From Osedax fenrisi (taxonomy: Eukaryota; Annelida; Polychaeta; Sabellida; Siboglinidae): DNA of 64,000 nt. A program made the position numbers and the translations under genes. The DNA lies in the NCBI GenBank assembly GCA_964019155.1, contig OZ025242.1, positions 27,227,618 to 27,291,617 of the forward strand, written 5' to 3'. Positions 1-12,940 of this stretch are shown here, piece after piece; positions within the stretch are counted from its first letter, which is position 1, and each line of letters begins with the position of its first letter. The notes under the pieces were generated by a model. It was not told where the DNA came from. It ran no database searches and was given only the letters and a program-made list of their open reading frames with translations.

Positions 1-1076
1 CACGTTGCAGGCTCCAACACGAGTGACGTAATCCTAGAATTCGCAAAGAGTAGATGCCTCTTAGTATCGACCTCTATGTCACCGATTAGGAAGTTGTCCT
101 GCTCCATCTCCAGATTGAACTGCAGGTCGGAGATACCACCTTTCCGGCCAAGATCTTTTGCGCGTTTAGCATTAATGTTCCTGATTTTTGAAGCTTTAGA
201 TTTGACTAATGGTATCGCCGAGTGGTCGTTATCAAGTGCCTAAAGTGAATTATGTTTAACTTAGAAAGTATACTTTTTATTATAATATATTGCTACTAAC
301 ATCCGATAGTATCTGTGCGGCAGAATCATACGGCCTTTTATGTGCTTCTTTCCTTATGCTAGTATTCAACACCGTTCTCTGTTCAAACTTGATATCTGGC
401 TCGCATGTATGACTATGTGGATTAACGAGTGGACGCCGCGAATATAAATTAACTCCCATCTCGAGCATTATTGCACGACACGTAGATACACTACATATCC
501 AATGTATGGTGTTGCGTCGAGCATCACTTTTACGAGTATACTTATATCCATGGCTTGATAAAAGCATATCCTGCAAATTTTACAAATATAGGTAAGTATT
601 ATAAGAAACTTATATTATAAATGTATTGTAATAATTATAATGTTTATAATTATAAGTATTATTATAAATATTATTATAAAAAACTATAAAATATAATAGC
701 AAAACATAAAATATGATATATATATATATATACTAACTCCTCCCTTGCGACTGGCAGACGGTAATATTTTAAACGTTTCTTCTTCAGGAACAGGCGCTGC
801 TGGTATAGCCTCGATGACACGAACTGTATTATTAGCTACGGCTATTCTCCTGTCTTGTGTCTCTCCATAGAACTGCGGAGGTTGCCTATCAGCTATTTCG
901 ATACACGCCTTGCAGGTCCATCTAAATACTCCGCCATTGTTCTCGATGATCTCGTAGTATCTGCTCTCGGTTAAACCTGAACCACACTCAATGTGGCACC
1001 ATCTTCTGCATGCATCACAGGAAACACTCAAATCATCGTCTGAAACAACTAAATTACATTCAAGGCAGAAATCCAT
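1..1076 (-). CDS. PHD finger + FLYWCH protein, probably with a MULE transposase domain beyond the window (partial, 3 exons seen)
   Basis: Spliced minus-strand gene: exon 1 738-1076, exon 2 301-570, exon 3 from 239 off the left edge. Seen: ATG at 1076; donors GTTAGT at 737 and 300; acceptors TTTGCAG and CTTTAG; both introns (167 and 61 bp) are phase 0 and the joined frame has no stop to base 1. Exon 1 (113 aa) holds a PHD finger, Cys4-His-Cys3, at about residues 4-58. Exon 2 (90 aa) holds a FLYWCH zinc finger (GYKY, WIC, CRA, HSH). Exon 3 ends with RHLLFANSRITSLVLEPAT. Known: FLYWCH followed by such a segment and then a MULE (Mutator-like) DDE transposase is a common invertebrate arrangement. 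Inferred: a MULE-type transposase gene or a host gene derived from one; the PHD finger may read chromatin. The catalytic part is not in the window. Confidence 0.75.
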
Positions 1077-1150
1077 TCTAATAATGATAATAAATGTAGT
1101 CAGCGTTCCTTATATACCCATTTTGTTTACGCCATTGTAAATAATTTGTT

Positions 1151-1449
1151 TAGAATTGGTCACTGCATTAGTCGCACTTTTAGAATTGGTCACTGCATTA
1201 GTCGCACTTTTAGAATTGGTCACTGCATTAGTCGCACTTTTAGAATTGGTCACTGCATTAGTCGCACTTTTAGAATTGGTCACTGCATTAGTCGCACTTT
1301 TAGAATTGGTCACTGCATTAGTCGCACTTTTAGAATTGGTCACTGCATTAGTCGCACTTTTAGAATTGGTCACTGCATTAGTCGCACTTTTAGAATTGGT
1401 CACTGAATTAGTCGCACTTTTAGAATTGGTCAATGAATTATTCGCACTA
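1151..1449. repeat. 30-bp minisatellite, about 10 units, upstream of the PHD/FLYWCH gene
   Basis: Ten head-to-tail 30-bp units, each reading TAGAATTGGTCACTGCATTA then GTCGCACTTT. The first eight look identical and the last two carry substitutions. Because 30 is divisible by three, frames stay open on both strands. On the minus strand the unit reads TNSKSATNAV, preceded by a hydrophobic stretch starting at an ATG (MYTLTIIAYIVAYSA), in an ORF that stops at 1110, 34 bp before the PHD start codon. Most likely a non-coding minisatellite in the promoter or 5' UTR; a small secreted repeat peptide cannot be excluded. Confidence 0.85.
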
Positions 1450-1639
1450 TATGCAACTATATACGCAATAATGGTCAATGTATACATTATAGTGATCACT
1501 ATAGTGATAGTTCATTACAAGTCAGGTGTGTGCCGCCATATGAATCGAAAGCGCTAATTTACACTCTAAAAATTCTCATTTAATATCAGTATGAGTTATA
1601 TCACATGTTTTCGAATGCCTCTTTATACAGCTTTATTTA

Positions 1640-1722
1640 TTATTATATATATACAATAACGTATATATATATATATGTATTATAATAATACATAGTGTTA
1701 ATAATCATATTATATATAATAA

Positions 1723-1773
<51 letters not shown>

Positions 1774-1795
1774 ATAATCATATTATATACAATAA

Positions 1796-1844
<49 letters not shown>

Positions 1845-1886
1845 TTTAATAATATGTAGTGTTAATAATCATATTATATATAATAA

Positions 1887-1953
<67 letters not shown>

Positions 1954-1972
1954 ATCATATTATATACATTAA

Positions 1973-2018
<46 letters not shown>
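1640..2018. repeat. Compound (TA)n array with a higher-order unit
   Basis: Long (TA)n tracts alternate with a conserved AATAATCATATTATATA block, giving about four copies of an ~85-bp higher-order unit (blocks near 1700, 1780, 1867 and 1950). No coding potential. Bases 2019-2330 are unique AT-rich sequence in which I see no gene. Confidence 0.8.
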
Positions 2019-2019
<1 letters not shown>

Positions 2020-2329
2020 ACTCAATATACACTGAATTTTAATTTGCTATGGATTTACTCGTGGATTGCTATGATATTCACTTGTGTGTATGAATGATCT
2101 TACGACCAATTGAATTTGTATAATGCAGGTCAGCGACGCACGCCACACAAAATTATATATATTTCGTTTTTGCGCTCCGTTTCGATCCACTATCCTACCT
2201 ATAGGTATATAGTTATATATTATATAATATAAAATAAAAATTGAATACAATATTTTAAAATTTAAATCCCACAATGCAATTATTTATTATATTGTGTTAT
2301 TATAATTGATATAAAATACCTCCGTAAAT

Positions 2330-2505
2330 GTTTAGCTCCGGTAAAAACTCAACATGTTGAGATTTTACCGGAGCTAAAATAATTCTTCAACATCCCATAA
2401 AACGGAGCTATTTTATCTATTTTTCGGAGCTATTTACCGGAGCTAACTACTTTTCGGAGCTAATTATCGGATCGGAGGTAAAAACGGAGTTGATGTGAAC
2501 GGCCT
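2330..2505. mobile_element. CGGAGCTA-rich repeat with a 44-bp palindrome (MITE fragment)
   Basis: The motif CGGAGCTA or its complement recurs about six times. Bases 2333-2376 form a near-perfect 44-bp palindrome (one mismatched pair). The right end reads GGAGTTGATGTGAAC, matching the terminal motif of the MITE at 10161-10525 (GGAATTGATGTGAAC). No matching left terminus was found, so this is probably a truncated member of that group. Confidence 0.5.
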
Positions 2506-2706
2506 ATTAGACTTTGTCTATAAACTGAATTACTTCATTCATTCATATACAATCATGTTTATCTGTATTTATATCGACTATATTAGTATATTATAATATA
2601 TCATATATAATAGATATATAATAAATATATTAGAGATGCCATATTTTAGGTACCACGTTTTTGATTAATACACAGTATATTATGAAATGGGTTATAACCT
2701 TTAAAC

Positions 2707-2800
2707 CCCCTATAAAGGGGCTTCACACCAACATATATAGCATGATTTTTATAGCCCGATATGCGAATCACGGCGTGCCTTATGTATGTGTTTATAATAT
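2707..2800. repeat. Short dispersed repeat, copy 1
   Basis: Resembles 10968-11050: both have GGG-(N)TTCACACCA, then TTTTTATAG, then ATATGCGA and GCCTTAT in the same order and similar spacing. Probably a degraded MITE end. It is followed by (TA)n. Confidence 0.4.
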
Positions 2801-2818
2801 ATATATATATATATATAT

Positions 2819-3205
2819 ACCCCATCGGAGCACTGAATCATCACTGAATCTTATTAATGATCTATTCATATCCCTTGACAACAAAGCCACATGCTACCTT
2901 GTGCTACTTGACCTATCCAGTGCCTTTGATACTCTAAACCATGAAATTCTTACTTTACGACTCAATGAAATCGGTATTCATGGTCAAGTACACAGCTGGT
3001 TTATGTCATTCTTTTTCTTAAGGTACAACAAATTAACTCATCCTTCTATACCCTCTTTATCAGCACTCATGGCGTTCCACAAGGCTCCGTGCTTGGTCCT
3101 TTACTTTTTAATATTTATATTTTACCCATAAAATCCATATTTCGTAAATATCCTTACATCCACTACCATCTCTTTGCCGATGATCTACAAATTATACTTC
3201 TTTTC
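2819..3205 (+). pseudogene. LINE reverse transcriptase fragment (CR1/L2-like)
   Basis: Translation gives RT motif A (LVLLDLSSAFDTLNHEIL, residues FD carrying the first catalytic Asp), then GIHGQVHSWFMSF, and after a frameshift a GVPQGSVLGPLLF-like block and HYHLFADDLQI (the catalytic DD). Two or more frameshifts separate the motifs, so it is dead. It begins abruptly after a (TA)n tract at 2818 and ends about 3205, so both the endonuclease and the C-terminal part are missing. Same sub-family style as the LINE pieces at 27.6-36.6 kb and 48.7-49.4 kb. Confidence 0.8.
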
Positions 3206-3837
3206 ACATTTCATGTGACTCCTTGACTTGCCCCATACCTAACTATATTTAAAAATAAATAATTACATTCTGATATTGGATATAAATATATGAAGTTCTA
3301 AAATTGTAGGCCATATCATATAATAGTATGTACTTTAACCTATATTCGAACAATGGTCACATGATCATTATTATATAAGTTGATATAATTAGATTTTATC
3401 AAAGATTTTCTGTTGTAAATGTACCACTCACTGTCATGAACTTAAAATATAACAATGTCAAAGCCCTTTGGAAAAAAGGGCTTTGGCAATGTTTAGGCCT
3501 AATGTTATCTGGTGCTACTATTTATCAGTATACTGATATATAATATATAAATATATTGCAAATTATACACTAATTTATTTGATTGATTTTAACAATATAA
3601 AACACAATGCATAATAAACTAAATGTTAATATAAAATCAATTCAAATTATTTGTTGTAATTTAATTAATTGTTATATCATAAATGAATTTTATAACATAT
3701 AAATGAATTAATAATTTCTATTTTGTAAAATAAAAATATGTTATTTGTATATAAATAATATTTAAAATGTATATATGTAATCAAAATGGGAGTGGTATCA
3801 TTTGCTTCACAATATCTTAATCATAATAATCATAATA

Positions 3838-3901
<64 letters not shown>

Positions 3902-4201
3902 TAGATATAATTAGATTTATATGTATATCTTTAAATTCTATACAATTCTATTATTTAATTATTAACTAGGCCATGTATCATTATTAAGTAAAATTCCACC
4001 TACAATTCCGGCCTAAATATATTATACCTAATATATTGACTAATTTAATTAGGTATAGTGTGAGGTATTAGATGTAGTGCATGATGGTACTCAATGTGCA
4101 ACTCAATATTATTTGATGTTAACATTGTATGATTCATAATTCTATGTATAGAATATATTCACTTATCTTAATTAGTGCATGTATGAAATATAATATATAT
4201 A

Positions 4202-4252
<51 letters not shown>

Positions 4253-5550
4253 GTGTGTATATTTATGTGTGCGTATACTTTATATGTATGTTTATATATA
4301 TATATATATAGGTTAATAGTTTGTATACTGAATTATATTTATAACCAAATATTAATGTATATTATTTCATTTTAGTATAGTATGCCTATATATATTGATT
4401 GTTTGAATTATGGAAGACTGTAACAATTAAATATTTGACAAGTATATGATTCAATTAAGTCATATCATTAAATATATGAATATCCATTATATTTTGATTT
4501 TGTATAATACATTATAAATATAGTATTATGATATATATGTAATCATATTATTCAATAATAATCACATGTTAATGTTATTATTGTATGATTAATATATGCC
4601 ATCAGAGAAATTATATTTATAACACCGCTTATCTATCTATAAATGAATCCATATATTTTCTCTATATAATAATCTAGATATTTTACATATATAAGCCTAT
4701 AAAACCTCTAATCATTAATATCTATATTTATGGCATAATGGTGGAATCATTATTATGTAATAGTGACCTAGTATTTTCATTTAGCTGTTAATATTATCAT
4801 TTATATATTTATATGCAATATATAGATATACACATTGTTGGGATAATATCATTTAACTAGGAATATACTATATAAAATGTATACTAGATGTATACATTTT
4901 GTTGTGGCTATAAATACTTATAAATACTTAGACTAACACACAATTAAGATCATTAGAATAATACTACTGTATACACACATATGTATATATATATATGAGT
5001 GTAATTATATTTTATTATACAGTATTTTCATATAAAAATATGTATGGTTAATATTAAATATAGTTATAATTGTAATTATAACCTTGCTGGAATGATCTAC
5101 CATAGTTGTACACAAATATAATTTGATAATTGTCATGCTAGCCAGAGTAGTTTTATTAAAAACATTTTATTAACTTTTATTTTCTTTAAAATATATCAAT
5201 TCAAATAAAATGATAATTATAATGAAATTATAAAATATATTAATTATAATTATTAACTTATTAGTTAAATGAAATTACTAACAATATACAAGATTCCTAA
5301 CCAAAGTGAACAACATGATGAGATTATGGGAGATTTTATGAGTTAGTACATATTTTGTATCATGTTTCAAATACTAGTTTAGCTTACAAGAAAATTATAT
5401 ATTTATATGAAGTGCATAGTAGTATAATTAGTATAAAAATATATTTTCTACTAGAAAATTTCTAGAATATATCACACTTTTTAAAATTAACTGTAATATT
5501 TTTTTTAAATAATAGGTATTGGAAATACGAGTACTATAATGGACATGGAC
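3206..5550. other. AT-rich intergenic DNA, no gene seen
   Basis: Contains a 27-bp hairpin at 3459-3485 (CAAAGCCCTTT / AAAGGGCTTTG), a (TA)n tract at 3841-3899, and a (TG)n/(TA)n tract at 4203-4312. Open frames here are short or are microsatellite translations. Confidence 0.6.
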
Positions 5551-5558
5551 ATGGACAT

Positions 5559-6651
5559 TAAGAGTGATTTAATTTTAAAGATCCTAAACCGGCATAGTAG
5601 ATTCTATAGATATGATGCTCATGATACTATTGTATTAAATCATATACATTTTGGTTCATTATTGGTGGTGCGCCGGAGGTTTTAAAAAAAAAATTATTAA
5701 AAAAAAATAAATCTCGAAATGTCATTATTCCTATGTAATTGTATTGTATATGTTTATAAACAATGTCCTTAAGGACATTTATTTGAATTCTGTACATTTT
5801 ATTTGTATTTTATTGTAATGTGTATATATATAATAATGAGTACTTTTTTAAATACTATATTCTTCTAATAGATAACATTAATATATAGTAAATATTATCT
5901 ATAGTATCCCTAATTACAATATTAGTTATTAGATAATTAATTTAAACAATAAAATAAATTTGATATATATACACATTTTCTAAAAATTAGGCCACTTTGA
6001 CTATTTATTAAAATTATAAAGAGCTATTTTTTTTAATTTCTAATACTTGTACGATATAATATAACATCTTAAGATGAAGTAGGAAAAAAAAAAAAAAAAA
6101 AATGTCAAATTTGTAAATGTGCCAAGTCTACAAAAAATGTTCATTTATTGATTATTTTTGACAACATTGTAGAAATGTCATGGTAATTGTACTTTTTTTA
6201 GCCAAATTGTTATATATATTGATTAAGTAATTATTTTAGTATTATATATAATATAAATTTATAAAATATAACCATTCTATACAAAATGATGAGAGGTCAA
6301 AAAAATTTATGGAAAATACTATAATTTACAAAAAAATCCTAGAAATAAAATTAATTTTGTTATGAATTTATAATATTAAGGAACTATACACATTACATAT
6401 ATTCTGAAAATTTCATGATTGTAGTTTAATTATAACTGTGAAAAATATACATATTTATGTTTTTTTTTATTTTTTTGGTATTTTCCTATCTATTCCCATG
6501 TTAAATGTTGTTAAATTTGACCAAGCTCGCGCATGTACAATATTGACCTAAATTTAAAAAAAAAAATGTGTGTATTCTCTATACTCATATTTTGATGTTC
6601 CAAATGCCGTTAAGGAATCGATAACCAATAGCATGTTTAAAATCACTCTTA
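5559..6651. mobile_element. Non-autonomous DNA transposon, 1.09 kb, 8-bp target duplication
   Basis: Seen: inverted ends TAAGAGTGATTT (5559-5570) and AAATCACTCTTA (6640-6651), immediately flanked on both sides by the direct repeat ATGGACAT (5551-5558 and 6652-6659). The interior is AT-rich with A-runs and no transposase frame. An 8-bp duplication fits the hAT superfamily, but the termini do not show the usual CAG start, so the class is uncertain. The left flank is itself a short GGACAT repeat, which slightly weakens the duplication. It lies about 80 bp upstream of exon 1 of the zinc-finger gene. Confidence 0.65.
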
Positions 6652-6735
6652 ATGGACATGTGTTAGTATATTTATATTAATAATTATGTATTATAAATTC
6701 TTAACTTTTATTATTATTTTTAATTTAGCCTGGAT

Positions 6736-9672
<2,937 letters not shown>

Positions 9673-10087
9673 GTTAAAACTTTTAACTATGCTTTATTTT
9701 GTTTGATTAATTTTCATTTTTGAATTAATAATATAATGCAAATTTATTATACATATTATTTTATTAATAATGGATAAATAATACATAAACATAATCAATA
9801 TAATAATTCTATATATGTTATAAAATATATAATATACCACTATATTGTAGTATTTGTATAATATATAATACAATTTATGTTTAAATGGTTAATAATTATT
9901 ATAATATAAGTGGTTTTATTTTAATAAAATAGTATATACTAATATATACTTTATATATTATAATATAAATGTATATTTATAATCAATTAACTTATAATAT
10001 ATTTGAAAATCAATCTGATTAAAACACAATGAAATTATCATTTCAAATATATTATACTTTTAATAATCAATTAACAATAACATAATA

Positions 10088-10138
<51 letters not shown>

Positions 10139-10160
10139 GATTTTAAATTACAAACTTATA
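9673..10160. other. AT-rich DNA, no gene seen
   Basis: Unique AT-rich sequence with a (TA)n tract at 10091-10131. No exon with credible splice sites was found. Confidence 0.5.
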
Positions 10161-10525
10161 GGGGGTTCACATCAATTCCGTTTTTAAAAACGTACGTGTA
10201 ACTTCAACTTCAAATGATTCATTCACAGCAAATTTGAAGTTATGAGTCACATTCCTATTTTGAAGTTAGGGTTTCTGAACCTTTTCTGAAATAGGATTAA
10301 TCCTAAGTTTCTGTACGTAACACACAGAATTAGAGAGAACAGCTAGAATACGGAAAATACGGAATTTAAATATAGGTGGCGATATATGTCTACCCTTACG
10401 ACAGACTAAAAAACACGGAATTGATGTGAACACTTAACAATTTGTTACTTCAAATTTGCTGTGAATGAATCATTTGAAGTTGAAGTTACACGTACGTTTT
10501 TTAAAACAGTATTGATGTGACCCTC
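10161..10525. mobile_element. MITE with ~80-bp terminal inverted repeats
   Basis: Left end starts GGGGGTTCACATCAATTCCG and the right end is its inverse (ATTGATGTGACCCTC). The inverted arms extend for about 80 bp, including AAACGTACGTGTAACTTCAA and ATGATTCATTCACAGCAAAT, with few mismatches. TA flanks both ends (10159-10160, 10526-10527), fitting a Tc1/mariner-type target. An internal GGAATTGATGTGAAC near 10410 repeats the terminal motif, so the element may be a nested or composite copy. It has no coding capacity. Confidence 0.75.
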
Positions 10526-11706
10526 TATTAGAATTGAATCTGATTGAAAATAAGTTATTAATTAAAATTTATTTAAAAATAGAAACAATGATTCAATAGA
10601 TATTATCAATAGATTCAAAATAATACTTAATGATTTAATAGAAAAACACAACAAAATTATCATTTTAAATATATTTTGTTGTCTTAATTAATTCATAAAT
10701 AATTCAATCATTTGATTCATTTTATATCAATATTGATTTTATTTGATATAAATTTAGTTATTTGAATAAATTTAATAGCATAAAAAAAATAAATTTATCA
10801 ATAATATCAAAAATAATATCAAAAATAAATTTAAATATTGTTACCCAATACTATATATAAAATATATCATAATAAAATATCACAAATCAAATAATATATA
10901 ACTTTTAATTAGCTTTAATAAACAATAAATGTAAATCAAATAGAAAATAAATAAATTAAAAAATAGTAAGGGTTTCACACCAAAAATAACAGCCTTCTTT
11001 TTTATAGATCTATATGCGATGCATGCCTTATTTATTCGTACGTTTATATATAAATTACTAATAAATTCTTAGTTAATTTTCTATTTTTGGTGACACTTTT
11101 TAGAGTATAATATACTCCTATTATATACAAAATCACTTCCTGGTTCATAATGTTGATACATTTATAATTATAAAATTGTTTAGATCTTCAAATATCAATA
11201 TAAAGCTAAGTCATCATATACTATAATATTAACATAATAATTATAAATATATATTACATATTATACATTTATAAATTTATATTACAATAACTTGATTCAT
11301 CCTTAAATTAGCATTATATTACATATTTTTCAAATCACTGAACCGTGACACTATATTATTCATTACATTCTATATTATTTTGCCTAAGCAATATATTTAT
11401 ATATATATATATATATTTATTTAGTAGTATATATTATAGTAATTACACTTTAAAGTTATATATATTTTGGTATTTGGTATTCATTTTTGGTATTTGGTAA
11501 TTGTATAATATATAAAATAAATAAATTTAATTTCTAAGGTGCATATTAATTTATTTATATTAAGTATAATATTTGGTATTTTGGTATTCATTGTTGGTAT
11601 TTGGTAATTTATTGCATAATATATACTTAATTTAACTCTCATAACTATTTGAATATATGATTATTATTTTATTTTCTAAATAAATTATTACTACACATTA
11701 CACATC

Positions 11707-11739
<33 letters not shown>

Positions 11740-12099
11740 TTCATTTTATATTTAATTATCAAATATTAGTGTACTATTTATTACATACTAAATATACTTA
11801 TATAAATAATTTTATATTCACCATAAAATCAAAATATATAAAATATACACATATGCATTTATATTATTGATTTTTCATTCAAATAAACAAGACTTGTATT
11901 TCTCTATTCATAGAAATCAATATAATAAATTCTAAACAATTCTTTAGTAATTTATTGTTGATAATACACTGAATATGATATTCACAATTATATAATTATA
12001 ATTATATACATAAATAAATTGTATACATAGAAATATATTAATACATAATATTAACATTATATTATTTTATATATATATTTATATATTTATATATTTATA
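10526..12099. other. AT-rich intergenic DNA with small repeats
   Basis: Holds copy 2 of the short dispersed repeat (10968-11050, related to 2707-2800), a tandem duplication of a TTTGGTATTTGGTA block about 110 bp apart (11464-11605), and short (TA)n tracts at 11399-11417 and 11709-11742. No gene seen. Confidence 0.5.
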
Positions 12100-12160
12100 A
12101 ATTATTTTATTAATTTGTATATAAGTAATTTTACTAGGTATATGGGTATATATATATATA

Positions 12161-12850
12161 ATGTCACCTATTTCTAATGATAAGTTGTTAAAGCTTATTA
12201 CTGACTTGACAACTAAGGTTAACAGTTTAACTGATATTGTAAAATATCAAACTAATCTTATTCAAGAACTCAAAGCAGATAATACACAAATTACAATCTT
12301 AATAAATACGGAATTTAAAAATAATAAAGATACTTTAGGTGAACTACCAATAAAACAGCTAACTAGATCCTTAAACAAACTTGATAACGAGAATAATAAT
12401 AATATCTTAATACTTACAAACTTGAATAAATGTAATAATTTAGATTATCAAAACAAAGATAATTTAATTAACTTTATTAACTCTAAGCTTGATTATGAAT
12501 TGAATAAAGAATCTATTGTGAACATTAATAAATTTAATAATAATTCACATAAAAATAAAGATACTTCCGATAATACACAGACTGATGACAAATATTTTAT
12601 TAAATTTACTAATCACGACATAGTAATAGAAATATTAAAAAATAAATTAAAATTAAAAGATTCAAAGTATAACATTAATATTAAACATTCCATAGAAACA
12701 GATAATATTTTATATAGTACCAGAAAATTAGTAAAATCTAAAAAAATATTTAAAACTTGGGTTTATAAAAATAAAGTATATATTAATATAGATGATAATA
12801 ATGACAATATTTATATATCTGATACATCTCAATTAAATAATCTAGTGTAA
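12161..12850 (+). CDS. LINE ORF1 protein
   Basis: 229 aa, intact, very rich in Asn, Lys and Ile as expected from the base composition. The N-terminal ~60 residues have heptad-like hydrophobic spacing (LLKLITDLTTKVNSLTDIV), consistent with a coiled coil. The C-terminal part (about 145-225) has KYFIKFTNHDIVIEILKNKL and a hydrophobic/basic pattern that could be a small RNA-binding fold, as in other LINE ORF1 proteins. It lies 90 bp upstream of ORF2 on the same strand. The role as RNA chaperone or RNP component is inferred from position; no zinc knuckle is visible. Confidence 0.7.
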   Translation: MSPISNDKLLKLITDLTTKVNSLTDIVKYQTNLIQELKADNTQITILINTEFKNNKDTLGELPIKQLTRSLNKLDNENNNNILILTNLNKCNNLDYQNKDNLINFINSKLDYELNKESIVNINKFNNNSHKNKDTSDNTQTDDKYFIKFTNHDIVIEILKNKLKLKDSKYNINIKHSIETDNILYSTRKLVKSKKIFKTWVYKNKVYINIDDNNDNIYISDTSQLNNLV

Positions 12851-12940
12851 GAACCAGTAATTTATATAAACAATAAATCAAGTAGGTATATATATCATCT
12901 TATTGTATAACATTAAAATTATATATCATCAATCATTTAA

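Noticed and set aside
5551..6659. piggyBac interpretation (TTAA at the ends)
   Set aside because: TTAA is present at the tips, but the longer exact ATGGACAT direct repeat gives a better boundary.
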